Below, one piece after another: positions 1 through 6,551 of a stretch of 10,643 nt of DNA (position 1 is the first letter of the stretch; each line of letters begins with the position of its first letter). The translations under genes were made by a program, and so were the position numbers. The stretch comes from Oscillospiraceae bacterium. GTDB taxonomy: Bacteria > Bacillota > Clostridia > Oscillospirales > Ruminococcaceae. Below the pieces are notes generated by a model. It saw only the letters and a list, made by a program, of their open reading frames with translations. It had not been told where the DNA came from and did no database searches. The stretch lies in assembly GCA_017396055.1 (NCBI GenBank), contig JAFQND010000350.1, positions 1 to 10,643 on the forward strand, in the 5' to 3' direction.

Positions 1-12
1 AAAGAGAAAAAT

Positions 13-48
13 GGAAAAACCGCTCTTCACAGAGGAAAAGCGGCTTTA
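13..48 (-). terminator. Rho-independent terminator of the PurF-like gene
   Basis: Read on the minus strand, the region just past the stop codon forms a stem from 43 to 20. Five outer pairs (CCGCT with AGCGG) are followed by one mismatch and three more pairs around a six-base loop. A run of five T (plus-strand A at 15-19) follows directly. Position and direction fit the end of the PurF-like transcript. Confidence 0.75.
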
Positions 49-52
49 TTCT

Positions 53-1456
53 TTATTCCCTGCCGTTCCAGCAGTAGGTGCACAGCCTGCAGTGGGGGAT
101 ACCTACCGAGTCCAGCATATCATCCAGTCTCAGATAGCTCAGTGAGGTGAAGTTCATCTTTTTGCGGATCTCTTCCACCATGCGGGCATAGCGGTCGGTG
201 TCGGGGTTCATATACTCAGCCAGTACCTTATAGCGGTTCTCTCCCTCCAGCTCGGTGATGACGCGGCGCGCCATCAGTTCCATTTCGGAATTGGAGCGGG
301 AGAAGTTCAGATATTTGCATCCGAACATGGGAGGGGGAGATGCGGGACGGATATGCACCTCTTTTGCACCGCTGCTGTAGAGGAATTCGGTGGTCTCTCT
401 CAGCTGGGTGCCGCGGACGATCGAGTCGTCGATCAGAACGAGTTTTTTGTTCTGGATCAGGTCATGAACCGGAATCAGCTTCATCCTTGCAACCAGATTG
501 CGCTGGGTCTGTACGGTGGGGGTGAAGGAGCGGGGCCAGGTGGGGGTATACTTGATAAAGGGACGTGCAAAGGGGATGTGGGAGCGGTTTGCATAGCCGA
601 TGGCGGCGGGAGTGCCGGAATCGGGAACACCTGCGACCGTGTCAGCCTCCACATTGTCGCGGTCGGCCATCTTTGCGCCGCAGTTATAGCGCATTCTCTC
701 GACGCTCAGACCTTCATAGGCAGAGGAGGGATAACCGTAATAGACCCACAGGAAGGTACAGATCTTCATGTCGGTACCGGGGGCGGCAAGGGTACGGACC
801 TCCTCGGGGGTGACAGCCACGATTTCGCCGGGTCCCAGCTCTTTGCACTGCTCATAGCCCAGATTCAGGAAAGCAAAGCTTTCGAACGAAACGCAGTAGG
901 CATCTTCCTTTTTGCCTACAAAGACCGGGGTGCGTCCCAGACGGTCGCGGGCTGCCAGAATAAATTTCGGGGTCATCAGAAGGATGCTCATCGAGCCGTC
1001 AATGACCTTCTGGGCATACTGGATACCATCAATCAGATTATCCTGTGTATTGATCAGCGAAGCTACCAGTTCGGTGGCGTTGAGATCGCCGCCGCTCATC
1101 TCGAGAAAATGGGTGCTGCGGTTTTTGAAGATCTCATCCGACAGCGCCTGCATGTTATTGATCTTGCCGACCGTACAGATGGCATAGGTGCCGTGATGGG
1201 AGCGGACCAGCAGGGGCTGGGGCTCATAGTCAGATATACAGCCGATGCCGATATTGCCGTGCATCTCGCCGCTTTCTTTTTCAAACTTGGTACGGAAAGG
1301 GGAGTTTTCGATGTTATGGATCGAGCGGTCAAACCCTTTTTCGCCATAGACGGCCATACCGCCGCGGCGGGTACCCAGATGAGAGTGGTAGTCGGTGCCA
1401 AAGAAAAGATCGAAGACGCAGTCCTGTTTGGAAGCGACGCCGAAGAATCCACCCAT
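53..1456 (-). CDS. PurF-like amidophosphoribosyltransferase homologue with a degenerate glutaminase site
   Basis: A 467-residue protein with PurF layout: an N-terminal Ntn-type glutaminase-like domain (about 1-230) and a C-terminal phosphoribosyltransferase domain (about 235-450). PurF normally makes phosphoribosylamine from PRPP and glutamine, the first step of purine synthesis. The PRPP loop VLIDDSIVRGT is intact at 340-350. Cysteines 233, 380, 459 and 462 align with the four Fe-S ligands of the Bacillus subtilis enzyme. The catalytic cysteine that should follow the initiator Met is Gly2 (start MGGFFGV). Arg73, Asn101 and Asp127 of the E. coli glutamine site align with Ser75, Val96 and Ala127. 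The PRTase flexible loop (NRYVGRTF in typical PurF) reads YTPTWPRSF at 303-311. The ATG at 1456 has GGAGG ten bases upstream. The gene follows the AraC-type regulator by 84 bp, and no other pur gene is nearby. Family membership is secure. Glutamine-dependent activity looks lost, and the true reaction is unknown. Confidence 0.9.
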   Translation of the reverse strand: MGGFFGVASKQDCVFDLFFGTDYHSHLGTRRGGMAVYGEKGFDRSIHNIENSPFRTKFEKESGEMHGNIGIGCISDYEPQPLLVRSHHGTYAICTVGKINNMQALSDEIFKNRSTHFLEMSGGDLNATELVASLINTQDNLIDGIQYAQKVIDGSMSILLMTPKFILAARDRLGRTPVFVGKKEDAYCVSFESFAFLNLGYEQCKELGPGEIVAVTPEEVRTLAAPGTDMKICTFLWVYYGYPSSAYEGLSVERMRYNCGAKMADRDNVEADTVAGVPDSGTPAAIGYANRSHIPFARPFIKYTPTWPRSFTPTVQTQRNLVARMKLIPVHDLIQNKKLVLIDDSIVRGTQLRETTEFLYSSGAKEVHIRPASPPPMFGCKYLNFSRSNSEMELMARRVITELEGENRYKVLAEYMNPDTDRYARMVEEIRKKMNFTSLSYLRLDDMLDSVGIPHCRLCTYCWNGRE

Positions 1457-1540
1457 AGTTGATCAACCTCCGTAAACTTTGTGAGCAAAGCTCATTTTCT
1501 TTCTCTTTTTTGTAAAAACCGATTTTATGTAAAAGCCGGA
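1457..1540 (-). other. 84-bp spacer between regulator and PurF-like gene, with small hairpin
   Basis: This AT-rich spacer separates the AraC-type stop from the PurF-like start, both on the minus strand. It holds a perfect 5-bp hairpin with a 3-base loop (TGAGC/GCTCA, 1482-1494) and the GGAGG site at 1467-1471. I see no convincing -35/-10 pair and no terminator for the minus strand, so read-through from the regulator gene is plausible. A pyrimidine-rich run follows the hairpin only on the plus strand, where no gene needs terminating. Confidence 0.4.
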
Positions 1541-2692
1541 TCATCCAAGCATTTTTGCATATTCCTTGGGAGACATATCATATTCCCGCTTGAACTCGGT
1601 GGAGAGATAGGTGGGCGAACAGTAGCCCATGATATCCGAGATCTGTGCGATGGTATAACGTCCCTCGCTGATCATATCCTTGACTTTTTCCAGGCGGACG
1701 AGCCGGACATATTCCGAGATGCTGCGGCCGACCTTCTGTTTGAACAGGCTCGACAGATACGACGGGCTCAGGTTCAGCTGTCTCGCCAGCCAGGGCAGGG
1801 TAATGGTGGACGAGATATTCTGATGGATCACGTCGATACATTCGCTGATATAGGTATTGTCGACGGTGACTTTCAGCCTTGTGGGAATGCGGGTGACCAC
1901 CGAATCGGAGTGGGTGTTGCGCATGGTGGTGATCAGAAGCTTTGTCATCTCACAGAGGATCATGTCGTCGCCGTAAATACTCTCGTCCCGTTCTTCCTGC
2001 AGGATGTTCTGAATGATCTTCAGACAGCTCTCGTCGGCATAGATGGTCCGGTTGGCCAGAAGCTCCGGCTGGATGATGTTGCCGTCGAAGGTAATGGTCA
2101 GAAATGCCAGCGGGCTCTTGCCGTCCGAGCGCTGTTTATGGAACTGATAGGGGGCAAAGAACATCATCTGGCCCTGTTTGAGCTCATAGGTGGTGTTGTC
2201 GACCTCACAGATGATGTTGCCTTTGTTCACATAAGTAAATTCCCAGAAGGGATGTTCCTCGCCGCGGAAGAAGAACTGACGGTCTTTTTCCTGATAGAGA
2301 ACAGTATACAGCGTTTTGGCGGTGATGTCGGGCGAGAAACCGGACGCGGCGAAAACATTGGGGGTAGGGGTGATGTTCTTGGGGGAGTGGCTGTAAAGCC
2401 GATAGGTAAACTGATCGCACCAGGGGAGGGCGCAGAACTGTACGTTGGGCTTGAGAATGATCGTCTGGTCCATCAGGAATTTCTGCAGTTTTCCGTCGAT
2501 GGTACGCACGAAAAGAAGTCCGACACCGCTGATCGCTTCCAGGACCGTTTCGGTCTCAAAGTGCCAGAGGGATGAACTGGTTCGGATATCGTCTTCGTAC
2601 AGGGTCTGGTGCCAGCTCTGATAGGGGCTGGTATCGGTGATAGGGGCGCCGAACTGTTTGAAATTGACGGCGTCGATCTCCTTCAGGAACAT
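1541..2692 (-). CDS. AraC-family transcriptional regulator with cupin sensor
   Basis: A 383-residue protein. The C-terminal ~100 residues are a canonical AraC/XylS DNA-binding domain with two helix-turn-helix units: about 297-321 (TLPWLARQLNLSPSYLSSLF) and about 347-381 (TIAQISDIMGY, then CSPTYLSTEFKREYDMSPKEY). Residues about 140-185 look like the AraC-type cupin arm, ending in the FAPYQFH segment typical of sugar-sensing members. The first ~130 residues are an extra region with a beta-rich pattern that could be another cupin-like fold; I cannot assign it. At 383 residues it is longer than the usual ~280-300 for this type. The ATG at 2692 has GGAGG five bases upstream, and a good promoter lies at 2739-2767. 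The ligand is not visible from sequence. Its neighbours are the PurF-like gene downstream and the calcium ATPase upstream, and neither is an obvious sugar-utilisation target, so autoregulation or a distant target is possible. Confidence 0.92.
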   Translation of the reverse strand: MFLKEIDAVNFKQFGAPITDTSPYQSWHQTLYEDDIRTSSSLWHFETETVLEAISGVGLLFVRTIDGKLQKFLMDQTIILKPNVQFCALPWCDQFTYRLYSHSPKNITPTPNVFAASGFSPDITAKTLYTVLYQEKDRQFFFRGEEHPFWEFTYVNKGNIICEVDNTTYELKQGQMMFFAPYQFHKQRSDGKSPLAFLTITFDGNIIQPELLANRTIYADESCLKIIQNILQEERDESIYGDDMILCEMTKLLITTMRNTHSDSVVTRIPTRLKVTVDNTYISECIDVIHQNISSTITLPWLARQLNLSPSYLSSLFKQKVGRSISEYVRLVRLEKVKDMISEGRYTIAQISDIMGYCSPTYLSTEFKREYDMSPKEYAKMLG

Positions 2693-2722
2693 AAATGCCT
2701 CCGGGTTTCGGTCAAAAAATCT

Positions 2723-2738
2723 GTATCTGTACAGGTAT
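2723..2738. promoter_or_regulatory. Imperfect palindrome overlapping the AraC-type transcription start
   Basis: A 16-bp imperfect palindrome, GTATCTGTACAGGTAT, is centred between 2730 and 2731. Six of eight positions in each arm pair, around a TGTACA core. It abuts the -10 element (2739-2744) on the downstream side, so it would cover the start site. That placement suits a repressor or autoregulation site. AraC proteins usually bind direct repeats, so the binder could be another factor. No second copy was noticed in the window. Confidence 0.35.
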
Positions 2739-2767
2739 ATCCTAACCTATTTTTGCCTCAGTGTCAA
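2739..2767 (-). promoter_or_regulatory. Sigma-A-type promoter of the AraC-type gene
   Basis: On the minus strand a perfect -35 TTGACA (2767-2762) is followed by exactly 17 bp and a -10 TAGGAT (2744-2739), four of six matches to TATAAT. It lies about 45 bp upstream of the regulator start codon and points toward it. Confidence 0.65.
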
Positions 2768-2866
2768 TGATCGGACTTTAATTTTTATCTTATCTCCGAA
2801 AGTATCCGGCCATCCGTGAAAAACTTTATGCTTTTTGCAGAAAAGAAAAGCGACTTTAGGAATTAT

Positions 2867-5533
2867 TCAGCGTTTTTTCAGCTTTTTTGGGGAAACAGCA
2901 GCGGATTTTCCGGTGAAAAGCCGGTGTGTCAGAACAGAAAGCGCCGGTGCCGCCAATAGACTCATGCCGATGAAAAGAAGGTTTTCCATCGAAAGCGGCA
3001 CAGTTTCCAACAGTTTTGAAAGGGGTGGCCACCAGATGCTCAGAACAGCTGCTGCGGCTGAAAACAGGACCGCCGCGATGAGTTTCGGATTGCTGAAAAA
3101 GGAGATGGAAAGCAGCGTTTTTTCCTCGCTCTTGCACTCGAACACATGGATGAGCTGGGTCATGACAAGGGTCAGAAAAGCTGCCGTACGGGCAGTGGCC
3201 AGATCGGATGTGCCGAGAAAATGCCCGAAGACAAAAAGGGTGGTCAGTCCGATCAGACAGCCTCTGAACAGGATCTTTGACAAAAGGCCGTCCGAGAAGA
3301 TGCTGTCCCCGGTGTCGCGGGGCGGGCGGCGCATGATGTCCTTTTCGGCGGGCTCCAGTCCCAGTGCGATGGCGGGAAGTCCGTCGGTGACCAGATTGAC
3401 CATCAGGATATGGATGGGTTCGAGAACCACCGGCATCCCCATGACAAGCCCCAAAAACATGGTCAGTACCTCGCCGATATTGCAGGAGAGAAGATACCGG
3501 ATAAATTTGCGGATATTGCCGTAAATGGCACGGCCCTCTTCCACCGCCGCCTCAAGAGTAGAAAAATCGTCATCCAGCAGGATCAGGTCGGAGGCTTCTC
3601 TTGTCACATCGGTGCCCGAAAGCCCCATGGAAACACCGATATCTGCTTCTCTGACAGCGGGGGCGTCGTTGACTCCGTCACCGGTCATGGCGGTGATATG
3701 GCCGGCAGATTTCAGCGCCTTTACGATGCGCAGTTTATGTTTCGGGGTCACTCTCGCATAGACAGCCGTCTTTCCGGCGGCCCGTTTCAGTTCCTCGTCA
3801 TCCATCCGGTCCAGTTCCTCACCGGTCAGCAGAAGATCTCCCTTGCGGAAGATGCCCACATCTTCGGCCACCGCTCTGGCGGTGAGCCTGTGGTCGCCGG
3901 TGATCATGACCGTCCGGATGCCGGCTCTGCGGCAGGTGCGGATGGCCTCTTTTACGCCGGGGCGGGGCGGGTCCATCATGCCCGCCATACCGCAGAAACA
4001 GAGCCCTTCTTCGCTATGCTCCTGCAGGGTCTCTCCGGGTGAGAAGCTGCGTTCTGCCGCCGCCAGTACTCTTAATCCTTCAGAAGCCATCTGATCGGCA
4101 GCTTTTGCGATCTGTGTGCGCATCCTTGCGTCCAGCGGAACGGTCCCTTCCGCCGTCCGGACCGAAGTACAGCGACTGAGCAGCACATCACAGGCACCTT
4201 TGCAGAAAAGGAACCGTTCGCCGCTTCGGTCTTCCAAAAGAACGGACATCCGTTTTCTGACACTGTCGAAGGGAAGCTCTCCCACCCGTTTCAGATGCCC
4301 CATCCTGGAGGGGACAAGGCCGGCTTTTGCCGCCAGTCCGGAGAGAGCGGCTTCGGTGGGTTCGCCGGAAAAACCGTCCGGTGTTTCGATCGTGTCGCAG
4401 CAGAGAGCAAAAACCGTCAGCGCTTTCTTTCCAGCCTCATGGCGCAGAGGGTCTATCCGTCGTTCTCCCTGCCGGAAGGGCTGCTGCTCGTCGGTGACCT
4501 CCATCTTTTCAAAGGGGATCCAGAATCTGACGGCGGTCATTTTATTGCGGGTGAGGGTGCCGGTCTTGTCGGAACAGATCACATCGGCACAGCCCAGCGT
4601 TTCCACTGCCGCCAGCCGTCGGACAAGGGCTTTTCTTTTTACCATCCTGCGCACAGCCAGGGCGAGAGAGACGGTGACGATGGCGGGAAGTCCCTCCGGT
4701 ACGGCGGCCACGGCGAGGCTGATGCCGGTCATCAGCATGGTAAAGAGCTCCTCGCCCCGCAGCGCTCCCGCGGCAGCCACTGCGGCGCAGATGCCGAGAC
4801 ATCCCAGCGCGATCCATTTTCCCAGCTGATCCAGCTTTTTCTGCAGCGGAGTCGCTTCGCTTTGGATATCCCGGATCATCCCGGCGATTTTTCCCATCTG
4901 GGTTTCCATGCCGATGGCGGTCACTTCGGCGGTCGCCCGGCCGGTGAGAATGACCGTGCCCATAAAGACAGAGCCCTCGTTCCCCGAAGAGACCTCTTTG
5001 GCGGCGGCAGCCGATTCACCCGTGAGCATCGATTCATCCGCGGTCAGCGCGGCCGTTTCCATAAGACGGCAGTCGGCGGGGACCCGGTCGCCCGCCTCCA
5101 GCGAAAGAAGATCGCCCGGGACGATATCTTCGGCGGGAAGCACCGTGAGGGTGCCGTCCCTGTGGACTCTTGCCTTGGGAGCCGCCATCTTTTTCAGCGC
5201 CTCCAGCGTCCGTTCGGTGCGGTACTCCTGAATAAACCCCAGTATGCCGTTGAGCAGAATGATGACCGCGATGGTCAGCGCTTCGGCATATTCGCCGGTG
5301 ATGACGCTGACCGCTGTACCGCCCAGCAATATCAGGGTCAGAAAATCCTTGAACTGGCACAGAAAGATCTGAAACGGCCGGATGCGTTCGGCCGAAGCCA
5401 GCTGATTTTTGCCGTATTCCTTCTGACGGCGCAGTGCTTCTCTGGACGAGAGCCCGAGGGGAATACTCTTGTCGGCGGTCTCTTCTGCAGCGGTCTCCTC
5501 CGCGTTGTCCCGCAGATAATCTGTCAGTTTCAT
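2867..5533 (-). CDS. P2-type calcium-transporting ATPase (SERCA/LMCA1-like)
   Basis: An 888-residue P-type ATPase that should pump Ca2+ out of the cytoplasm using ATP. Numbering is from the ATG at 5533. An N-terminal cation-ATPase segment precedes the actuator loop with TGES (171-174). M4 carries VAAVPEGLP with Glu280. Phosphorylation Asp322 sits in CSDKTGTLT. The nucleotide domain has KGA (445-447), and the hinge has TGDGVNDAP (617-625). M5 has Asn685 and Glu688, and M6 has Asn713, Thr716 and Asp717 in NLVTDGLPA, matching the SERCA calcium ligands. The SERCA M8 ligand Glu908 aligns with Gln793, so one Ca2+ site (site II) is expected. M6 is SERCA-like rather than PMR1-like, favouring Ca2+ over Mn2+. 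A GTG at 5536 is in frame, but the ATG at 5533 is preferred because GGAGG (5541-5545) lies 7 bases from it and only 4 from the GTG. The gene is divergent from the glycan operon. Confidence 0.95.
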   Translation of the reverse strand: MKLTDYLRDNAEETAAEETADKSIPLGLSSREALRRQKEYGKNQLASAERIRPFQIFLCQFKDFLTLILLGGTAVSVITGEYAEALTIAVIILLNGILGFIQEYRTERTLEALKKMAAPKARVHRDGTLTVLPAEDIVPGDLLSLEAGDRVPADCRLMETAALTADESMLTGESAAAAKEVSSGNEGSVFMGTVILTGRATAEVTAIGMETQMGKIAGMIRDIQSEATPLQKKLDQLGKWIALGCLGICAAVAAAGALRGEELFTMLMTGISLAVAAVPEGLPAIVTVSLALAVRRMVKRKALVRRLAAVETLGCADVICSDKTGTLTRNKMTAVRFWIPFEKMEVTDEQQPFRQGERRIDPLRHEAGKKALTVFALCCDTIETPDGFSGEPTEAALSGLAAKAGLVPSRMGHLKRVGELPFDSVRKRMSVLLEDRSGERFLFCKGACDVLLSRCTSVRTAEGTVPLDARMRTQIAKAADQMASEGLRVLAAAERSFSPGETLQEHSEEGLCFCGMAGMMDPPRPGVKEAIRTCRRAGIRTVMITGDHRLTARAVAEDVGIFRKGDLLLTGEELDRMDDEELKRAAGKTAVYARVTPKHKLRIVKALKSAGHITAMTGDGVNDAPAVREADIGVSMGLSGTDVTREASDLILLDDDFSTLEAAVEEGRAIYGNIRKFIRYLLSCNIGEVLTMFLGLVMGMPVVLEPIHILMVNLVTDGLPAIALGLEPAEKDIMRRPPRDTGDSIFSDGLLSKILFRGCLIGLTTLFVFGHFLGTSDLATARTAAFLTLVMTQLIHVFECKSEEKTLLSISFFSNPKLIAAVLFSAAAAVLSIWWPPLSKLLETVPLSMENLLFIGMSLLAAPALSVLTHRLFTGKSAAVSPKKLKKR

Positions 5534-5617
5534 CACATTACCTCCCGTACAGGTTGACTATGAGAAGATTATGCGGCAAAAGAGCAGTTCATACCGGCGG
5601 GAAATATGCTTCTTTCC

Positions 5618-5646
5618 TTGACCAGAAGACGGTTATTTGATATAAT
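5618..5646 (+). promoter_or_regulatory. Strong sigma-A-type promoter of the glycan operon
   Basis: The -35 TTGACC (5618-5623) is followed by exactly 17 bp and a perfect -10 TATAAT (5641-5646). The -10 is preceded by TGA, giving an extended -10 (TGnTATAAT). The predicted start near 5653 leaves a leader of roughly 65 nt before the GT2 start codon. Confidence 0.8.
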
Positions 5647-5673
5647 ACAATATATATGCCCATTTGATGGTAC

Positions 5674-5705
5674 GCCGTCAGACGGCTGCAGGCGGTATGT
5701 CCGCC
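5674..5705 (+). promoter_or_regulatory. Two tandem hairpins in the glycan-operon leader
   Basis: The first hairpin is GCCGTCAGACGGC (5674-5686), at least five GC-rich pairs around a three-base loop. The second is GGCGG-TATGT-CCGCC (5691-5705), five pairs with a five-base loop. They are four bases apart. The second ends two bases before the AAAGG site (5708-5712), leaving it open. Neither is followed by a T-run, so they are not simple terminators. They could stabilise the message, be sites for a protein such as a NusG-type antiterminator, or have no role. Confidence 0.45.
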
Positions 5706-5719
5706 GGAAAGGTACAGTT

Positions 5720-6532
5720 ATGGAATTTTCCGTATTGATGTCCGTTTATCATAAAGAACATCCCGAATATCTGAAAGCAAGCCTTGAAAGCATGCTCTCC
5801 CAGACCCTTCTTCCCGCTGAGATCATCATGGTGGAGGACGGTCCGCTGACTCCCGAACTTTACAGCGTGCTGGATGACTTCGAAAAGAAATGCCCGCTGC
5901 TCAAAAGGGTCCCGCTCGCAGAGAACATGGGCCTGGGAAAGGCGCTCAATGCCGGTCTTGAAGCCTGTTCGTACGAACTGGTCGCCCGGATGGACACCGA
6001 CGATATCGCCATGCCCGAGCGCTTTGCAAGACAGGTTTCCGAGTTTGAAAAGGACTCTGAGCTCGGTCTTCTCGGTTCCCATGTGACCGAGTTTGAAGGC
6101 ACACCGGAAAATGTCACCGCCAGAAAGCTGGTCCCGGTCACCGAAGAGGAAGTCCGCCGCTATGCGAGACGGAGAAATCCCTTCAACCATCCCACCGTCA
6201 TGTTCCGTAAGGAAGCGGTGCTGGAAGCGGGCGGCTATCTGCACGCCATGTGGTGTGAGGATTATTTCCTCTGGGCAAGAATGCTGGCAAAGGGCTGCAG
6301 GGCCCGCAATATTGACGAGAGCCTTCTGTATTTCCGAGCGGGAAGCGATGTGTATATGCGCCGCGGCGGCTGGAAATATGTAAAAAGTCTTGTCTCCTTC
6401 AAGTGGAAGCTCTATCGGCTGGGCATTTCCGGCCTCGGCGATTTTCTCTATTCCGCCGGCGTCCATGCGGCAGTGGGCCTGATGCCCAACAAACTGCGGG
6501 CAATGGTCTACGGAAAGCTTCTTCGCAAATAA
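5720..6532 (+). CDS. GT2-family glycosyltransferase
   Basis: A 270-residue GT-A fold glycosyltransferase that should move a sugar from a nucleotide-sugar donor onto a lipid-linked or growing glycan at the inner face of the membrane. Motifs in order: the N-terminal strand FSVLMSVYHKE (3-13), the EDG nucleotide-binding triad (39-41), the metal-binding DTDD (92-95), HPT (157-159), and the acceptor-side acidic pair in WCEDYFLW (Glu180-Asp181, the likely catalytic base region). The layout resembles AmsE-type exopolysaccharide transferases, and the length is usual for soluble GT2 enzymes. The start is the ATG at 5720, with AAAGG seven bases upstream; the GT2 fold begins at once after this Met. It is the first gene of the operon, 19 bp before the glycerophosphotransferase. 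Donor and acceptor cannot be read from the sequence. Confidence 0.92.
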   Translation: MEFSVLMSVYHKEHPEYLKASLESMLSQTLLPAEIIMVEDGPLTPELYSVLDDFEKKCPLLKRVPLAENMGLGKALNAGLEACSYELVARMDTDDIAMPERFARQVSEFEKDSELGLLGSHVTEFEGTPENVTARKLVPVTEEEVRRYARRRNPFNHPTVMFRKEAVLEAGGYLHAMWCEDYFLWARMLAKGCRARNIDESLLYFRAGSDVYMRRGGWKYVKSLVSFKWKLYRLGISGLGDFLYSAGVHAAVGLMPNKLRAMVYGKLLRK

Positions 6533-6551
6533 CGGATAAGGGTGTGACAGT

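Larger units (their letters stand above)
2693..2866. other. Intergenic region between ATPase 3' end and AraC-type gene
   Basis: These 174 bp hold the AraC-type promoter, its palindrome and ribosome binding site near the low-coordinate end. A terminator for the ATPase transcript was expected near 2840-2870. On the minus strand there is only an imperfect A-rich/T-rich pairing overlapping the ATPase stop, leading into CGCTTTTCTTTT. It is a weak candidate, so some ATPase read-through into the regulator gene cannot be excluded. Confidence 0.4.
5534..5719. other. Divergent intergenic region between ATPase and glycan operon
   Basis: These 186 bp separate two divergent start codons. The half nearer the ATPase has its GGAGG site (5541-5545) and a possible minus-strand -10, CATAAT (about 5569-5574), with no good -35. 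The other half holds the glycan-operon promoter and a GC-rich leader with two hairpins. An in-frame ATG at 5606 could extend the GT2 protein by 38 residues. It lies upstream of the promoter and gives unrelated sequence, so it is not used as the start. Confidence 0.5.

Noticed and set aside
353..1462. Long plus-strand open frame (369 codons) opposite the PurF-like gene
   Set aside because: Antisense shadow of a gene with clear family motifs; its translation is Gly/Ala/Asp-rich with no recognisable domain, and no ribosome binding site was seen.
1515..1527. Possible PurR-box-like sequence (AAAAACCGATTTT) upstream of the PurF-like gene
   Set aside because: It matches the Bacillus PurBox only in the left part, there is no second tandem copy, and the gene's role in purine synthesis is doubtful.
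1457..1540. PRPP, guanine or other purine-related riboswitch before the PurF-like gene
   Set aside because: The 84-bp spacer is too short and A/T-rich; only a 5-bp hairpin is visible and no known aptamer core was recognised.
1481..2575. Plus-strand open frame (364 codons) opposite the AraC-type gene
   Set aside because: Antisense to a well-supported regulator; the translation has the His/Gly/Asp-rich look of reverse-complement coding sequence.
2840..2875. Intrinsic terminator for the ATPase gene
   Set aside because: The pairing is A/T-rich, bulged and overlaps the coding end; it is noted within the intergenic entry but not strong enough to list as a terminator.
4295..5557. Plus-strand open frame (420 codons) opposite the calcium ATPase
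   Set aside because: Shadow of the ATPase; rich in Gly, Arg, His and Asp, with no domain pattern.
5606..5719. N-terminal extension of the GT2 protein from the ATG at 5606
   Set aside because: It starts upstream of the mapped -35/-10, lacks a ribosome binding site and encodes unrelated sequence before the GT2 fold.
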